A stretch of 39,958 nucleotides of DNA from positions 1 through 39,958 of the forward strand of contig NZ_JAMBIZ010000033.1 in the NCBI RefSeq assembly GCF_025291715.1, given 5' to 3'. Positions 15,709 to 23,669 of this stretch are shown piece by piece. Below the pieces are notes generated by a model, which saw nothing but the letters and a program-made list of their open reading frames with translations, ran no database searches and was not told the origin of the DNA. The position numbers and the translations under genes are program-made. Every line of letters starts with the position of its first letter. Position 1 is the first letter of the stretch. Source of the DNA: Metasolibacillus sp. (GTDB lineage Bacteria; Bacillota; Bacilli; Bacillales_A; Planococcaceae).

Positions 15709-16480
15709 AAATGCGATATGGCACAATGCTATTGCCTAACCCTCGACTCACAACCATTGTTGTCTCTCCACTTTTATACGTGCCTGCTGTATATTTAGGG
15801 AAATAGCCTTGCCCTGGAGCCACTAGCCCTCCGATAAATGGCAGGCGTATTTGACCACCGTGTGCATGTCCTGTGAAAACAATATCAATTGCATTATCCA
15901 CATATGTGTCAAAGCGCTCTGGACGATGTGATAAGAGCAATGTCAGCGTATCATCTGGCATATCTCTCAAAGCCTCATCTAGCATCTCCTGCGTTGTATA
16001 GCCCATTAACGGGTCTTCAATCCCCGCAATAATGATTTGTTCTCCGTCCTGCTCTAACATCGTTGCACTGTTTGGCATTACATGTACACCTAGCTCAGTT
16101 AATGCTGTATAAATCTCTGTCATTTTTCTCGTTGCTACTTCATGATTACCTAACACATAATACACATCTGCCATTTCGACAAAGCCTTTTACAGCATCTA
16201 AGCTGTTATCTAAATCATAACGATTGCTGTCGATCAAATCTCCTGTAATGAAAATAGCATCTGGATTGGTAGCCCGTACTTTTTCAATCAATCGCTCCTG
16301 CCCTTCACCGAAAATAGCATCATGTAAATCAGTGACTTGTGTAATACGATAGCCATCAAAGCTTGCTGGAATACGCTCTGATTCATACACATGCTCCGTC
16401 ACAACAAGCCATTTATTATTCACCTGTAAAAAAATATAAAGAGCCACAACGAAGATTATTAATTTTACTAACTTTTTCAA
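15665..16480 (-). CDS. Membrane-anchored metallophosphoesterase (YkuE/YaeI-like)
   Basis: A 271-aa calcineurin-like phosphoesterase. One N-terminal helix (residues 4-20) anchors or exports it; the metal-binding motifs follow in order: Asp51/His53 (TDLHD), GDLID, GNHE, LSHRPE and GHAHGGQ. This arrangement is typical of the YkuE/YaeI group, some members of which act on lipid-linked phosphates. It appears to start at TTG 16480 with GGTG upstream; no ATG fits without removing part of the helix. It is separated by 21 nt from the end of the ABC operon. Confidence 0.87.
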   Translation of the reverse strand: MKKLVKLIIFVVALYIFLQVNNKWLVVTEHVYESERIPASFDGYRITQVTDLHDAIFGEGQERLIEKVRATNPDAIFITGDLIDSNRYDLDNSLDAVKGFVEMADVYYVLGNHEVATRKMTEIYTALTELGVHVMPNSATMLEQDGEQIIIAGIEDPLMGYTTQEMLDEALRDMPDDTLTLLLSHRPERFDTYVDNAIDIVFTGHAHGGQIRLPFIGGLVAPGQGYFPKYTAGTYKSGETTMVVSRGLGNSIVPYRIFNLPEIVVVELKKQ

Positions 16481-16501
16481 CCTACACCGCTCAATTCGTT
16501 A

Positions 16502-17179
16502 TTAATGTATATTGTAAATCATACCACTTTTATCAACAATATTTATATGTTTTGGCACATTTAAATATAATATTTGTGAGCTGTCTTCCCAACCATGGTC
16601 TTTATAGTGCTCCTGCAATAGCCATAAATCTGGTATGACACGATTATAGGTTACTCTATTTTCTATTTCAACAATTGATAATACATCATTGGCAAAGCTA
16701 AGCTGTGGCGTGATGAAATAATTTGTCATATCCATTCCTGCATACGCATATGGCAGTTGATAGTAACTTGCATAAATCTCATTAGATGCTGCATCATCTC
16801 TCCATTCTATAATAAGACGCATCATTGAAAAGCCTTGCTCATTATTATTATCAAGAACAACCTCATTTTGCGTTGCTGTAAATGTCCACTGCTCCTGCAA
16901 ATAAGCTGTGGCCTCTTCTACACGTTTTTCATTTAACTGCTCTAGGATATATCGTTTCTCTTCTAGTTTTTCCTCTACTTCTCGGTCAGACAGTGCTATA
17001 TGCTGGGCATTCGGTAAATAAGGAAAAATACAAATCGCCATGAAGCCTACTGCAATATACACCGCTATTAGCTGATAAAATCGCCTTGCAGACAAAGCTT
17101 TAAAGCGTATAGGAAATAATAATCTCACTATCAAAAAGGCAACAATGAAAAGTATTATGATTGGCAATAGTGTAATCAT
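16502..17179 (-). CDS. Two-helix membrane protein of the ABC operon
   Basis: A 225-aa protein with two N-terminal hydrophobic segments (about 3-22 and 35-55) and a large extracytoplasmic C-terminal part, including a charged helical region (EVEEKLEEKRYILEQLNEK) that may form a short coiled coil. I do not recognise the family. It starts in an ATGA overlap with the permease gene and ends the GntR-ABC operon, so it is probably an accessory subunit or a sensor for the transporter. Confidence 0.65.
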   Translation of the reverse strand: MITLLPIIILFIVAFLIVRLLFPIRFKALSARRFYQLIAVYIAVGFMAICIFPYLPNAQHIALSDREVEEKLEEKRYILEQLNEKRVEEATAYLQEQWTFTATQNEVVLDNNNEQGFSMMRLIIEWRDDAASNEIYASYYQLPYAYAGMDMTNYFITPQLSFANDVLSIVEIENRVTYNRVIPDLWLLQEHYKDHGWEDSSQILYLNVPKHINIVDKSGMIYNIH

Positions 17180-17883
17180 CCTCTACGCACCTCCTGCCTG
17201 TTATTAATAAACAATGTAGCAGCATACAGCATCATTGAGATAAGCAACGCTTTTAACATATACAGGTTAATAGAACTGCTAAAGAACCATGCATTTACAG
17301 GTATTCCCATTAGAAAAATAGCAAGACCAACAACCACAAGTATACTAACTGTTAGCACTCTAGACATGCTCCAGAGGGTACCAATAAAATAGCCAATTGC
17401 TGCCGCAAAAAGCAATGTCAAATAAAGCATAAAAAATGTTGTACCACTAGGAAGAAGCGTTGCACTTATAACATCCAAATCATATACAAGCACTTGGACA
17501 AATTGTGTACTAGCATACGATGCAATCGCTGTCAGTGTCGCAATAAACATCATGACACAAATAAATAAAATCGTTGAAATATTTGCTGTTAATCTCGTTG
17601 TAGGAATTGATAAATTCTCCATTTGTAATCGTTTAGAGGGCATGGCAAGACAAGTTGAAAATGCTGTTACTATCGACAGTGCTAAAACGCCATCCAAGCT
17701 ATAAAAATACTGCTCAATCACCAGATTGTTGAAACCTCTCGAACTCATACCTGTTTGACTGCCAATAATCGAAATAAATAATTGAACAACAATAAAGCTT
17801 ATTAGCATACCTCTATAAATATCCAGCTTCCACTTGACCTGCTCTACAATATTTCTCATCACCGACACATTATTCGAATACAT
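17176..17883 (-). CDS. ABC transporter permease
   Basis: A 235-aa protein with six predicted membrane helices of the ABC-2 permease type. Starts at 17889 (TTG), 17886 and 17883 (ATG) are open; 17883 has the best spacing (7 nt) from GGGGGG. It overlaps the upstream ATPase gene by 14 nt and the downstream gene by 4 nt, so the three are translationally coupled. It is the membrane part of the YtrA-type transporter; the substrate is unknown. Confidence 0.78.
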   Translation of the reverse strand: MYSNNVSVMRNIVEQVKWKLDIYRGMLISFIVVQLFISIIGSQTGMSSRGFNNLVIEQYFYSLDGVLALSIVTAFSTCLAMPSKRLQMENLSIPTTRLTANISTILFICVMMFIATLTAIASYASTQFVQVLVYDLDVISATLLPSGTTFFMLYLTLLFAAAIGYFIGTLWSMSRVLTVSILVVVGLAIFLMGIPVNAWFFSSSINLYMLKALLISMMLYAATLFINNRQEVRRG

Positions 17884-18718
17884 CATCAATCCCCCCTGTT
17901 GTGTTAGCTGTCACATATTTACAAGCCTCGCTCGCAGAAATATGCTCCCATTGAATCGTCGATGATTCCTCAAAATATTTCTTTTCTATAATGAGCTCGC
18001 GATTTCCCTCAAATAAAGCGTGTGCACGATAGGGTGCAAGCTGCTCCGGTTGCCCAACTATGCGCACTGCATATTGCTGCATTTCTTCAACAGCTTGATG
18101 CACTATTACCTGTCCATAATGAATTAATAAAATCTCCTCAATTAAATGCTCAATTTCCTGTAGATGATGACTCGATATGATAATCGTTCTCGGATACGCG
18201 ATATACTCCTTCAAAATTGCCCTATACATATCTGAACGTATCGCCTCATCCATGCCATTCATTGGCTCATCTAACAATGTAATTGCACAGCGCGCTGCCA
18301 AGCCATAAATTAAATGAAAAGAGGAGCGCTGCCCTTTTGATAAACTACTAGGAAAGCTTTTGTCACTAATTCCTACATAGTGCAACAGCTTTTCTGCCAG
18401 TTCTTGTTGCCAATTCGGATAAAAGCGGGGCGCTGTTTTAAAAATTTGCTCAATATTGCTATTTGCAGCAAACGTCATACCTTCTTCAATAAAAATTGTA
18501 TTCGTTGCTGCCGCTAAGCTCATCGGACTATCTTGATAAATACTTATTTGGCCTGCGGTCGGTCTACTATGTCCCGCTAAAATATTTAGCAGCGTGGATT
18601 TACCCGCACCATTTCGCCCAATTAGACCAACAATTTTATGTTCCTCGATTTGGAAGGAAACATCTTTTAATATTTCTTTGCCTCTATATTTTTTCAGGAT
18701 ATTTTTACATTGAATCAA
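17870..18718 (-). CDS. ABC transporter ATP-binding protein (YtrB-like)
   Basis: A 282-aa ATPase with Walker A GRNGAGKST, signature LSKGQR (usual LSGGQ, here S-K), Walker B ITLLDEP and switch His in ISSHH. The C-terminal 80 residues are an extra domain ending GGIDDVFE, as in YtrB/YhcG-type exporters. It starts at TTG 18718, 7 nt after GAGGAG and just past the regulator stop. The operon arrangement (GntR, ATPase, permease) is that of YtrA-controlled transporters induced by cell-wall-active compounds in B. subtilis. Confidence 0.88.
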   Translation of the reverse strand: MIQCKNILKKYRGKEILKDVSFQIEEHKIVGLIGRNGAGKSTLLNILAGHSRPTAGQISIYQDSPMSLAAATNTIFIEEGMTFAANSNIEQIFKTAPRFYPNWQQELAEKLLHYVGISDKSFPSSLSKGQRSSFHLIYGLAARCAITLLDEPMNGMDEAIRSDMYRAILKEYIAYPRTIIISSHHLQEIEHLIEEILLIHYGQVIVHQAVEEMQQYAVRIVGQPEQLAPYRAHALFEGNRELIIEKKYFEESSTIQWEHISASEACKYVTANTTGGIDDVFE

Positions 18719-18720
18719 AG

Positions 18721-19092
18721 TTATTCTCCTCTCTGTATCTTGTGAATAAGTGTTAACAACTCCTCATCTGCTACTGCAAGTCGTCGTGCCTCTAACACAA
18801 GCTCTTGCGCAAGCTTTTGCAATGTCTCATTGCGCCGTTTCTCCAAGATCATCTCTTTCGCCTGTGTCGTCACAAACATACCCAGCCCCCTTTTTTTATA
18901 TAAAATTTCTTCCTCTAACAACAGTGTTAGCCCTTTTCCTGCAGTTGCTGGATTAATATTAAATAGCTCCGCTAGCTGATATTGTGAATACACCTTGCCG
19001 TCAGCTATAAGGTGGTCTGCTAATATCTCATTTTGCAGCCATTCCGCAACCTGCACATAAATGGGCGCCGTGCCATCCATATTCAATTTCAA
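18721..19092 (-). CDS. GntR-family regulator (YtrA subfamily)
   Basis: A 123-aa regulator: a winged-helix GntR DNA-binding domain (APIYVQVAEWLQNEIL...YSQYQLAELFNINPATAGKGLTLLLEEEILYKKRGLGMFV) followed only by a short helical tail (about 40 residues), typical of YtrA-type repressors. A TTG at 19092 has GGGGGTG 7 nt upstream; the in-frame ATG at 19080 is the alternative. It is the first gene of the operon, with its predicted operator over the transcription start, so autorepression is expected. Confidence 0.85.
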   Translation of the reverse strand: MKLNMDGTAPIYVQVAEWLQNEILADHLIADGKVYSQYQLAELFNINPATAGKGLTLLLEEEILYKKRGLGMFVTTQAKEMILEKRRNETLQKLAQELVLEARRLAVADEELLTLIHKIQRGE

Positions 19093-19112
19093 ATTATAGC
19101 ACCCCCAAGTCG

Positions 19113-19161
19113 GTACATTAGTGTTGTAATGCACTATATATAAATTCCATAATTTTGTCAA
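19113..19161 (-). promoter_or_regulatory. GntR-ABC operon promoter and operator
   Basis: On the minus strand TTGACA (19156-19161) and TATAGT (19133-19138) are 17 nt apart, a near-consensus SigA promoter. An inverted repeat GTGCATTA-6-TAATGTAC (19113-19134, one mismatch) overlaps the -10 and start site and is a good candidate for the YtrA-type operator. Confidence 0.72.
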
Positions 19162-19218
19162 GTCGTGCTATAGAATTTTTTTATTTGATCACTTTTAGCT
19201 CTTATTCGATCACTCTTG

Positions 19219-20109
19219 TCACCAAGGCCATTTATAAATCGTGCTACGACCACCTCCTACTTCAATTAGTCCAGCTGATTGTAGCAAACGCTTTGTTCTA
19301 TGTCGGTCTTTCACTTGAAGAAACTCACATGCTTCTCTATTGGAGATGGTTTCCTTTACAAATATGAACCACTCCTTCAATGTTGCGATATGTGCTTGTT
19401 TATCACGATGCCCACAGTTTGGGCAGTGCCAGCCAGTTCTTTTATACTGCATTGCTAAAGAGTCACAAACACAGCGCACGCCTGACTTTATTGCATGTAC
19501 TTTCACTTGCCATCTTGGAAATAACGGGTAACGCACAAATTTATAGCGTTCGTTTTCCGCTTGAAGTGACGCTATAAGCCCATCTCAATCATCTTGCGTT
19601 AAAGTTTTAGGAAAACGCGCCTGTTGTTGCGCATAAAATGTAGGAATCATCGATAAAAATAATAGAGGTTGACGTTTTGGGGACTTTATAATTAAAGGAT
19701 AGCTTGATGTCGTCCAGGCAATCGCACCGATTACAGGTATTTTGATGTCATGTTGTATGAGCCATTGCTGGAGTAAATGCATATTGCGTTCAAGCTGTAC
19801 TTCAGGGCTTTCAAAGGTAGTGGCAATACCTTCGCGCACCCTTACTAGACGTGTAGGATTTTCTTCAAAGGATAATTCACCTGTAATGTTTTTGCTTTCA
19901 AGCACTAATAAAAAGCGTTCTGTCACAACGAGACAATCTATTTGAAATTTACCCACTGCATGCAGAGAAATATCGAATAATACATTTTTAGCTATGCAAT
20001 AATTGTCGAATAGTCGCCGAAGTCGCATTTCTCCTGCATCTCCAGCTAGAATAGCCTTCCATTTCATTTCGACGAACTCTAAGTTATCCACAGTGAAGCG
20101 ATTTAACAA
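19219..20109 (-). pseudogene. NERD-domain protein split by an in-frame TGA
   Basis: A 297-codon frame from TTG 20109 (preceded by GAGGAGGAG) to 19219, interrupted only by TGA at 19585-19587 (codon 175). The first part is a NERD (nuclease-related) domain with DISLHAVGKFQIDCLVV and LLVLESKNITGEL. The second part, in the same frame, has a possible zinc ribbon (CVC...WHCPNCG) and a helix-turn-helix-like tail ending GGRSTIYKWPW. NERD proteins of this sort are usually one chain of about 300 aa, so a single nonsense change is the simplest reading. Alternatives are a sequencing error, or two separately translated pieces (a GTG at 19536 is open but has no clear ribosome site). Confidence 0.75.
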
Positions 20110-20260
20110 ATTTTCTCCTCCTCTTTTCCACAAAGTTATCCTCAAATTAAAAGGTTATTCACAGAAGAAATAGTTGAATTATCCACAATTAAAATTTTAC
20201 GACAAAATACTACAAAAAAACACCTACTTCCCGAAAGAAGTAGGCGCGAATTGTGGATAA
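20084..20260. other. DnaA-box cluster
   Basis: Three perfect TTATCCACA boxes (20084-20092 plus, 20179-20187 plus, 20252-20260 reverse) and three one-mismatch boxes (20124-20132, 20136-20144, 20155-20163) lie within 177 bp around an A+T-rich stretch. No dnaA or dnaN is nearby, so it is not the usual oriC; it resembles the DnaA-box clusters known outside oriC in B. subtilis. Confidence 0.7.
20214..20244 (-). terminator. Terminator of the mrp operon
   Basis: CCTACTTC and GAAGTAGG form an 8-bp stem (20223-20230 with 20237-20244), followed on the minus strand by GTGTTTTTTT. It lies 17 nt past the mrpG stop, with a DnaA box in between. Confidence 0.75.
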
Positions 20261-20671
20261 CTATTCTTTTAGCTCCCGTTCAACTGGTATTTCCTCACTA
20301 TGCTCTGGCACAGTAGCTTCATCTCCAAATAGCACAGGCTTCAATAAGTCTTCACCGAACCCTTCAGCAAGTGGTACACGTGAACGATATGCTGCACGAC
20401 AAACAAGATGTCCTGCAACTGGTGCTGTAATAAATACGAAAATGATCCCTAAAATTAAACGAATACTAAAGTAGCCATCGTGGCTCCAAAAATAAATAAA
20501 GGCTCCGAAAAGACAGGCTAATACGGATAGGGTAGCACTTTTCGTTGCAGCATGGGAGCGTGTATACACATCGGGTAAACGAATCATACCGAAGGCGCTA
20601 ACAACACTAACGATAGAGCCAAACAAAATTAATAGAACTCCTATCCACTCAACGATTTGATTTACGTTCAA
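20261..20671 (-). CDS. mrpG: Na+/H+ antiporter subunit MrpG
   Basis: A 136-aa subunit of the multi-subunit Mrp cation/proton antiporter. Three membrane helices contain the family motif GMIRLPDVYTRSHAATKSATLSV, followed by an acidic C-terminal tail (EEIPVERELKE). It starts at TTG 20671 with GGGGAG upstream, overlapping the end of mrpF by 23 nt; a longer frame from 20716 lacks a site. The last gene of the operon. Confidence 0.9.
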   Translation of the reverse strand: MNVNQIVEWIGVLLILFGSIVSVVSAFGMIRLPDVYTRSHAATKSATLSVLACLFGAFIYFWSHDGYFSIRLILGIIFVFITAPVAGHLVCRAAYRSRVPLAEGFGEDLLKPVLFGDEATVPEHSEEIPVERELKE

Positions 20672-20933
20672 CGATAACTCCCCTTTCAATATATTTCGAA
20701 AAGGCGATTGTGCCAATAAATGCTAAAATCCCTAAAATTAAAATAGCCTCTAAAAAAGCCTTTGTCTTTAATAAAATCGAAACAATCGCAATCGAGGAAA
20801 TCAGATTAACGCCTATCGTATCAAGCCCAATAGCACGATCTGGCTTAGAAGGCCCTACAATTACACGATAAAGGAGAAGTGCGATTGCAACCATAAATAA
20901 AACGAGTGAAGCAAGTAAAATTTTCTCAATCAT
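20649..20933 (-). CDS. mrpF: Na+/H+ antiporter subunit MrpF
   Basis: A 94-aa subunit with three membrane helices and the conserved RVIVGPSKPDRAIGLDTIGVN segment. GGAGGTG precedes the ATG, which shares one base with the mrpE stop (TAATG), a sign of tight coupling. Confidence 0.92.
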   Translation of the reverse strand: MIEKILLASLVLFMVAIALLLYRVIVGPSKPDRAIGLDTIGVNLISSIAIVSILLKTKAFLEAILILGILAFIGTIAFSKYIERGVIVERKSNR

Positions 20934-21415
20934 TAACGTGACACCTCCATAATTGCCTTCTCAAATTTACCAATGGAACGAAGCAATGTTTCCTTGGATT
21001 CCTCGATATCCATTGCATGAATATAAAACATATCGCCCTCCTCAGAAACTTCCATGACTACAGAGCCTGGTGTTAGTGTCAGTAGCAATGCTAATGCCGT
21101 AAGCTCCCAATCTCCTCGAAGCTCTGTACGATATGTAATAATGCCAGGTGTAATTTTTAACTTTGGCGTCAACACCTGATGAATAACAGAAAAGCTGGAT
21201 AAAAGCAGCTCACGAATAAATAGTGAAATCAACTTGAATACCTTAAAGACACGACGCAAATAAAATTGAGTTCCGAAAAATCGATGCATTGCATATAAAA
21301 TAAAGATACCAACTAGAAAGCCTGCTACAAACGTAGGAAAGCCTGCTGTAGGGTCATCTTTCAGTAAAAACCATAGTGTAGCGATAAATAAATTTAAAAT
21401 AAACTGACCGAACAT
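20933..21415 (-). CDS. mrpE: Na+/H+ antiporter subunit MrpE
   Basis: A 160-aa subunit: two to three helices at the N-terminus, then a cytoplasmic domain with TELRGDWELTALALLLTLTPGSVVMEV, the family signature. GGAGG lies 7 nt before the ATG. It is 13 nt downstream of mrpD. Confidence 0.92.
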   Translation of the reverse strand: MFGQFILNLFIATLWFLLKDDPTAGFPTFVAGFLVGIFILYAMHRFFGTQFYLRRVFKVFKLISLFIRELLLSSFSVIHQVLTPKLKITPGIITYRTELRGDWELTALALLLTLTPGSVVMEVSEEGDMFYIHAMDIEESKETLLRSIGKFEKAIMEVSR

Positions 21416-21428
21416 AATGCGCCTCCTT

Positions 21429-22910
21429 CTACTTAGCTCCTAAAATTGCTTCAATATAAATAGCTGGGTTCGCTAAAGTACGCGCTGCATCCTCTACATA
21501 CACGGCAATTCCCTCTGCACCTAAGCCAAGTGCTACAATGCAAAGCGCAAGCATCACAAACGATGCCATCGCTGCTTTTGGAATAGGCTTTTTATCTTCA
21601 TCACTAACAGATGTTTCCCCGAAAAATGCTGCTAGGAAAATACGAAGTAAAGAATATAATACGATAACACTTGAGCCAAATCCGATTGCTAGTAAAACGT
21701 AAAAGCCACCCTCTACCGCCTGCTGACCAATTAGCACTTTGCCAATAAAGCCACTCAATGGCGGAATGCCTGCCAACGCACACATCACAATAAAGTAAAT
21801 CCAACCAAATAAAGGATAATGACGAATCAAGCCATTCATATTTTTGACGATAATCTCACCTGTTAAATACACCATCGTCCCTACAATTAAAAACAATAAC
21901 GCTTTTGCCAGCATATCGTGCATTAAATAATAAATTGCCCCCGCAAAAGCCTGCTCTGTCCCAACAGCTAGACCTATCATAATAAAGCCAACGCCGATTA
22001 TGACATTGTAAGCTGCAATTGTCCGAACATCACGACCTGATAATGCGCCTAAGCAGCCAAGCACAATGGTAATCCCTGCCATAACGCCAATTAACATATG
22101 CGTTACGCCTGTATTTAGCGTAAACATCAGCGTGAACGTACGGAATAATGCGTAAATCCCCACTTTCGTCAATAAAGCTGCAAACAAAGCTTGAACTACT
22201 GTCGGTGGTACACTGTACGAGCCTGGTAGCCAGAAAAATAATAACAAACCAGCTTTTAAGCTAAAGACGATTAAAAATAAAATCGCTACTGTTGTTAAAA
22301 TAGGGTCTTGTCCTACTTCTGCCACACGTACTGCAATATGTGCCATGTTTAATGTTTTTAACGTGCCATATAAATAAGCGAGCGCTACTAAAAACATCCA
22401 TGAAGCGACTACATTAATCAATACATATTTCAACGATTCTCGTAGCTGAAACTTTTCGCCTCCAAGCGCTACTAATGCATAAGAAGCTAGTAGCATTACT
22501 TCAAAGCAAACGAATAAATTAAAAATATCACCCGTTAAAAAGGAGCCATTTACTCCTGCAATTAGGAACAACACAAACGGATAGAAAAACATTTGCTCAT
22601 GGCGCTCACCAATTGTTGAAAAGGCATAAATTAAGCAAATCGCTGTAATAATATTTGCTGTTAAAACGAGCAGCATTGAAAATGAATCTGCTACGAATAA
22701 AATACCAAATGGTGGTAACCATCCGCTAAAATCAATTTTCATAATGCCATTTGCCTGTACTTCAAGAAGCAAAATCAATGCAATGATACTAACTGCAACA
22801 ACTGTCACTAAGCTCACAATTCGCTGCACACGAATATTTTGGCGTAAAAACACCAGTACAATTGCTGTTACAATAGGAATAATAAGTGGTAATACAATAA
22901 TATTATTCAT
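21429..22910 (-). CDS. mrpD: Na+/H+ antiporter subunit MrpD
   Basis: A 493-aa, about 14-helix subunit homologous to the proton-pumping NuoL/M/N subunits of complex I. It carries the conserved mid-membrane sites (GSFLTGDIFNLFVCFEVMLLASY with the key Glu; FSLKAGLLLFFWLPGSY with the key Lys; MHDMLAKALLF). It overlaps mrpC by 8 nt and has GGGGGA upstream. With MrpA it forms the ion path. Confidence 0.94.
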   Translation of the reverse strand: MNNIIVLPLIIPIVTAIVLVFLRQNIRVQRIVSLVTVVAVSIIALILLLEVQANGIMKIDFSGWLPPFGILFVADSFSMLLVLTANIITAICLIYAFSTIGERHEQMFFYPFVLFLIAGVNGSFLTGDIFNLFVCFEVMLLASYALVALGGEKFQLRESLKYVLINVVASWMFLVALAYLYGTLKTLNMAHIAVRVAEVGQDPILTTVAILFLIVFSLKAGLLLFFWLPGSYSVPPTVVQALFAALLTKVGIYALFRTFTLMFTLNTGVTHMLIGVMAGITIVLGCLGALSGRDVRTIAAYNVIIGVGFIMIGLAVGTEQAFAGAIYYLMHDMLAKALLFLIVGTMVYLTGEIIVKNMNGLIRHYPLFGWIYFIVMCALAGIPPLSGFIGKVLIGQQAVEGGFYVLLAIGFGSSVIVLYSLLRIFLAAFFGETSVSDEDKKPIPKAAMASFVMLALCIVALGLGAEGIAVYVEDAARTLANPAIYIEAILGAK

Positions 22911-23241
22911 CCGGTGATCCCCCTAGCTTGCTGAAATCATCTGTTCCATTTGTACTGTACATACGATAAGCCAAAACCAATACAAATGCTGTAACAGCAA
23001 AGCTAATAACAATCGCCGTCAAGATCAATGCCTGTGGAAGTGCATCTGTATATGGACCATCTGACTGGCCTAATAGCGGCACATCCCCTTTTTTCAAGCC
23101 ACCTACGGATAAAATAAGTAAATGAACCGCATGTGATAAAACAGCCGTGCCTAAAATAACGCGAATCACTGTACGTGAGAGGATTAAATAGGTCGCTACT
23201 GCAACTAGAATTCCTACTAATATAACAATTAAAGATTCCAT
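22903..23241 (-). CDS. mrpC: Na+/H+ antiporter subunit MrpC
   Basis: A 112-aa NuoK-like subunit with three helices, the HAVHLLILSVGGL segment and the conserved DALPQALILTAIVISFAVTA region. Two nt after the mrpB stop; the stop overlaps mrpD. Confidence 0.93.
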   Translation of the reverse strand: MESLIVILVGILVAVATYLILSRTVIRVILGTAVLSHAVHLLILSVGGLKKGDVPLLGQSDGPYTDALPQALILTAIVISFAVTAFVLVLAYRMYSTNGTDDFSKLGGSPDE

Positions 23242-23243
23242 AA

Positions 23244-23669
23244 CTACTCATCCTCACTTATACTCAAAATAATCGTTACAAGCGTACCAATAACCGTTAA
23301 TGCTACACCTGCTTCAAAAATCATCACTGTTGATAAATGTGTTTCGCCTAATAGCGGAAGATCAAAATAACGATCAGCCTGTGTTAAAAATGGTACATTG
23401 AAGAAAATTGAAGCAATAGCGGTGCCTGTTGCTAAAAGTACACCCAAGGCTGCTACTTTTTTAAAATCGAAGGGCATGCCGTTATGCACCGTTTCAATAT
23501 CATACGTTAAATACAGTAACACAATAGCTGAGCCAAGCACTAAGCCGCCAATAAAGCCGCCACCTGGCGCATTATGTCCAGCAAAGAAAAGATACACACC
23601 GAGCGTTAAAATAATAAACACTACCATTTTGACAACGGTGCGCAAAATGACATCATTAATTTTCAACAT
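23244..23669 (-). CDS. mrpB: Na+/H+ antiporter subunit MrpB
   Basis: A 141-aa subunit with four helices. It has the family motif FAGHNAPGGGFIGGLV near the N-terminus and GVALTVIGTLVTIIL near the end. The ATG at 23669 lies inside the 3' end of mrpA (14-nt overlap), with AAAGGAGAG upstream. Confidence 0.93.
   Translation of the reverse strand: MLKINDVILRTVVKMVVFIILTLGVYLFFAGHNAPGGGFIGGLVLGSAIVLLYLTYDIETVHNGMPFDFKKVAALGVLLATGTAIASIFFNVPFLTQADRYFDLPLLGETHLSTVMIFEAGVALTVIGTLVTIILSISEDE

Noticed and set aside
20084-20260. Chromosomal origin oriC
   Set aside because: No dnaA, dnaN, recF or rpmH next to it; the flanking genes are a NERD gene and the mrp operon.
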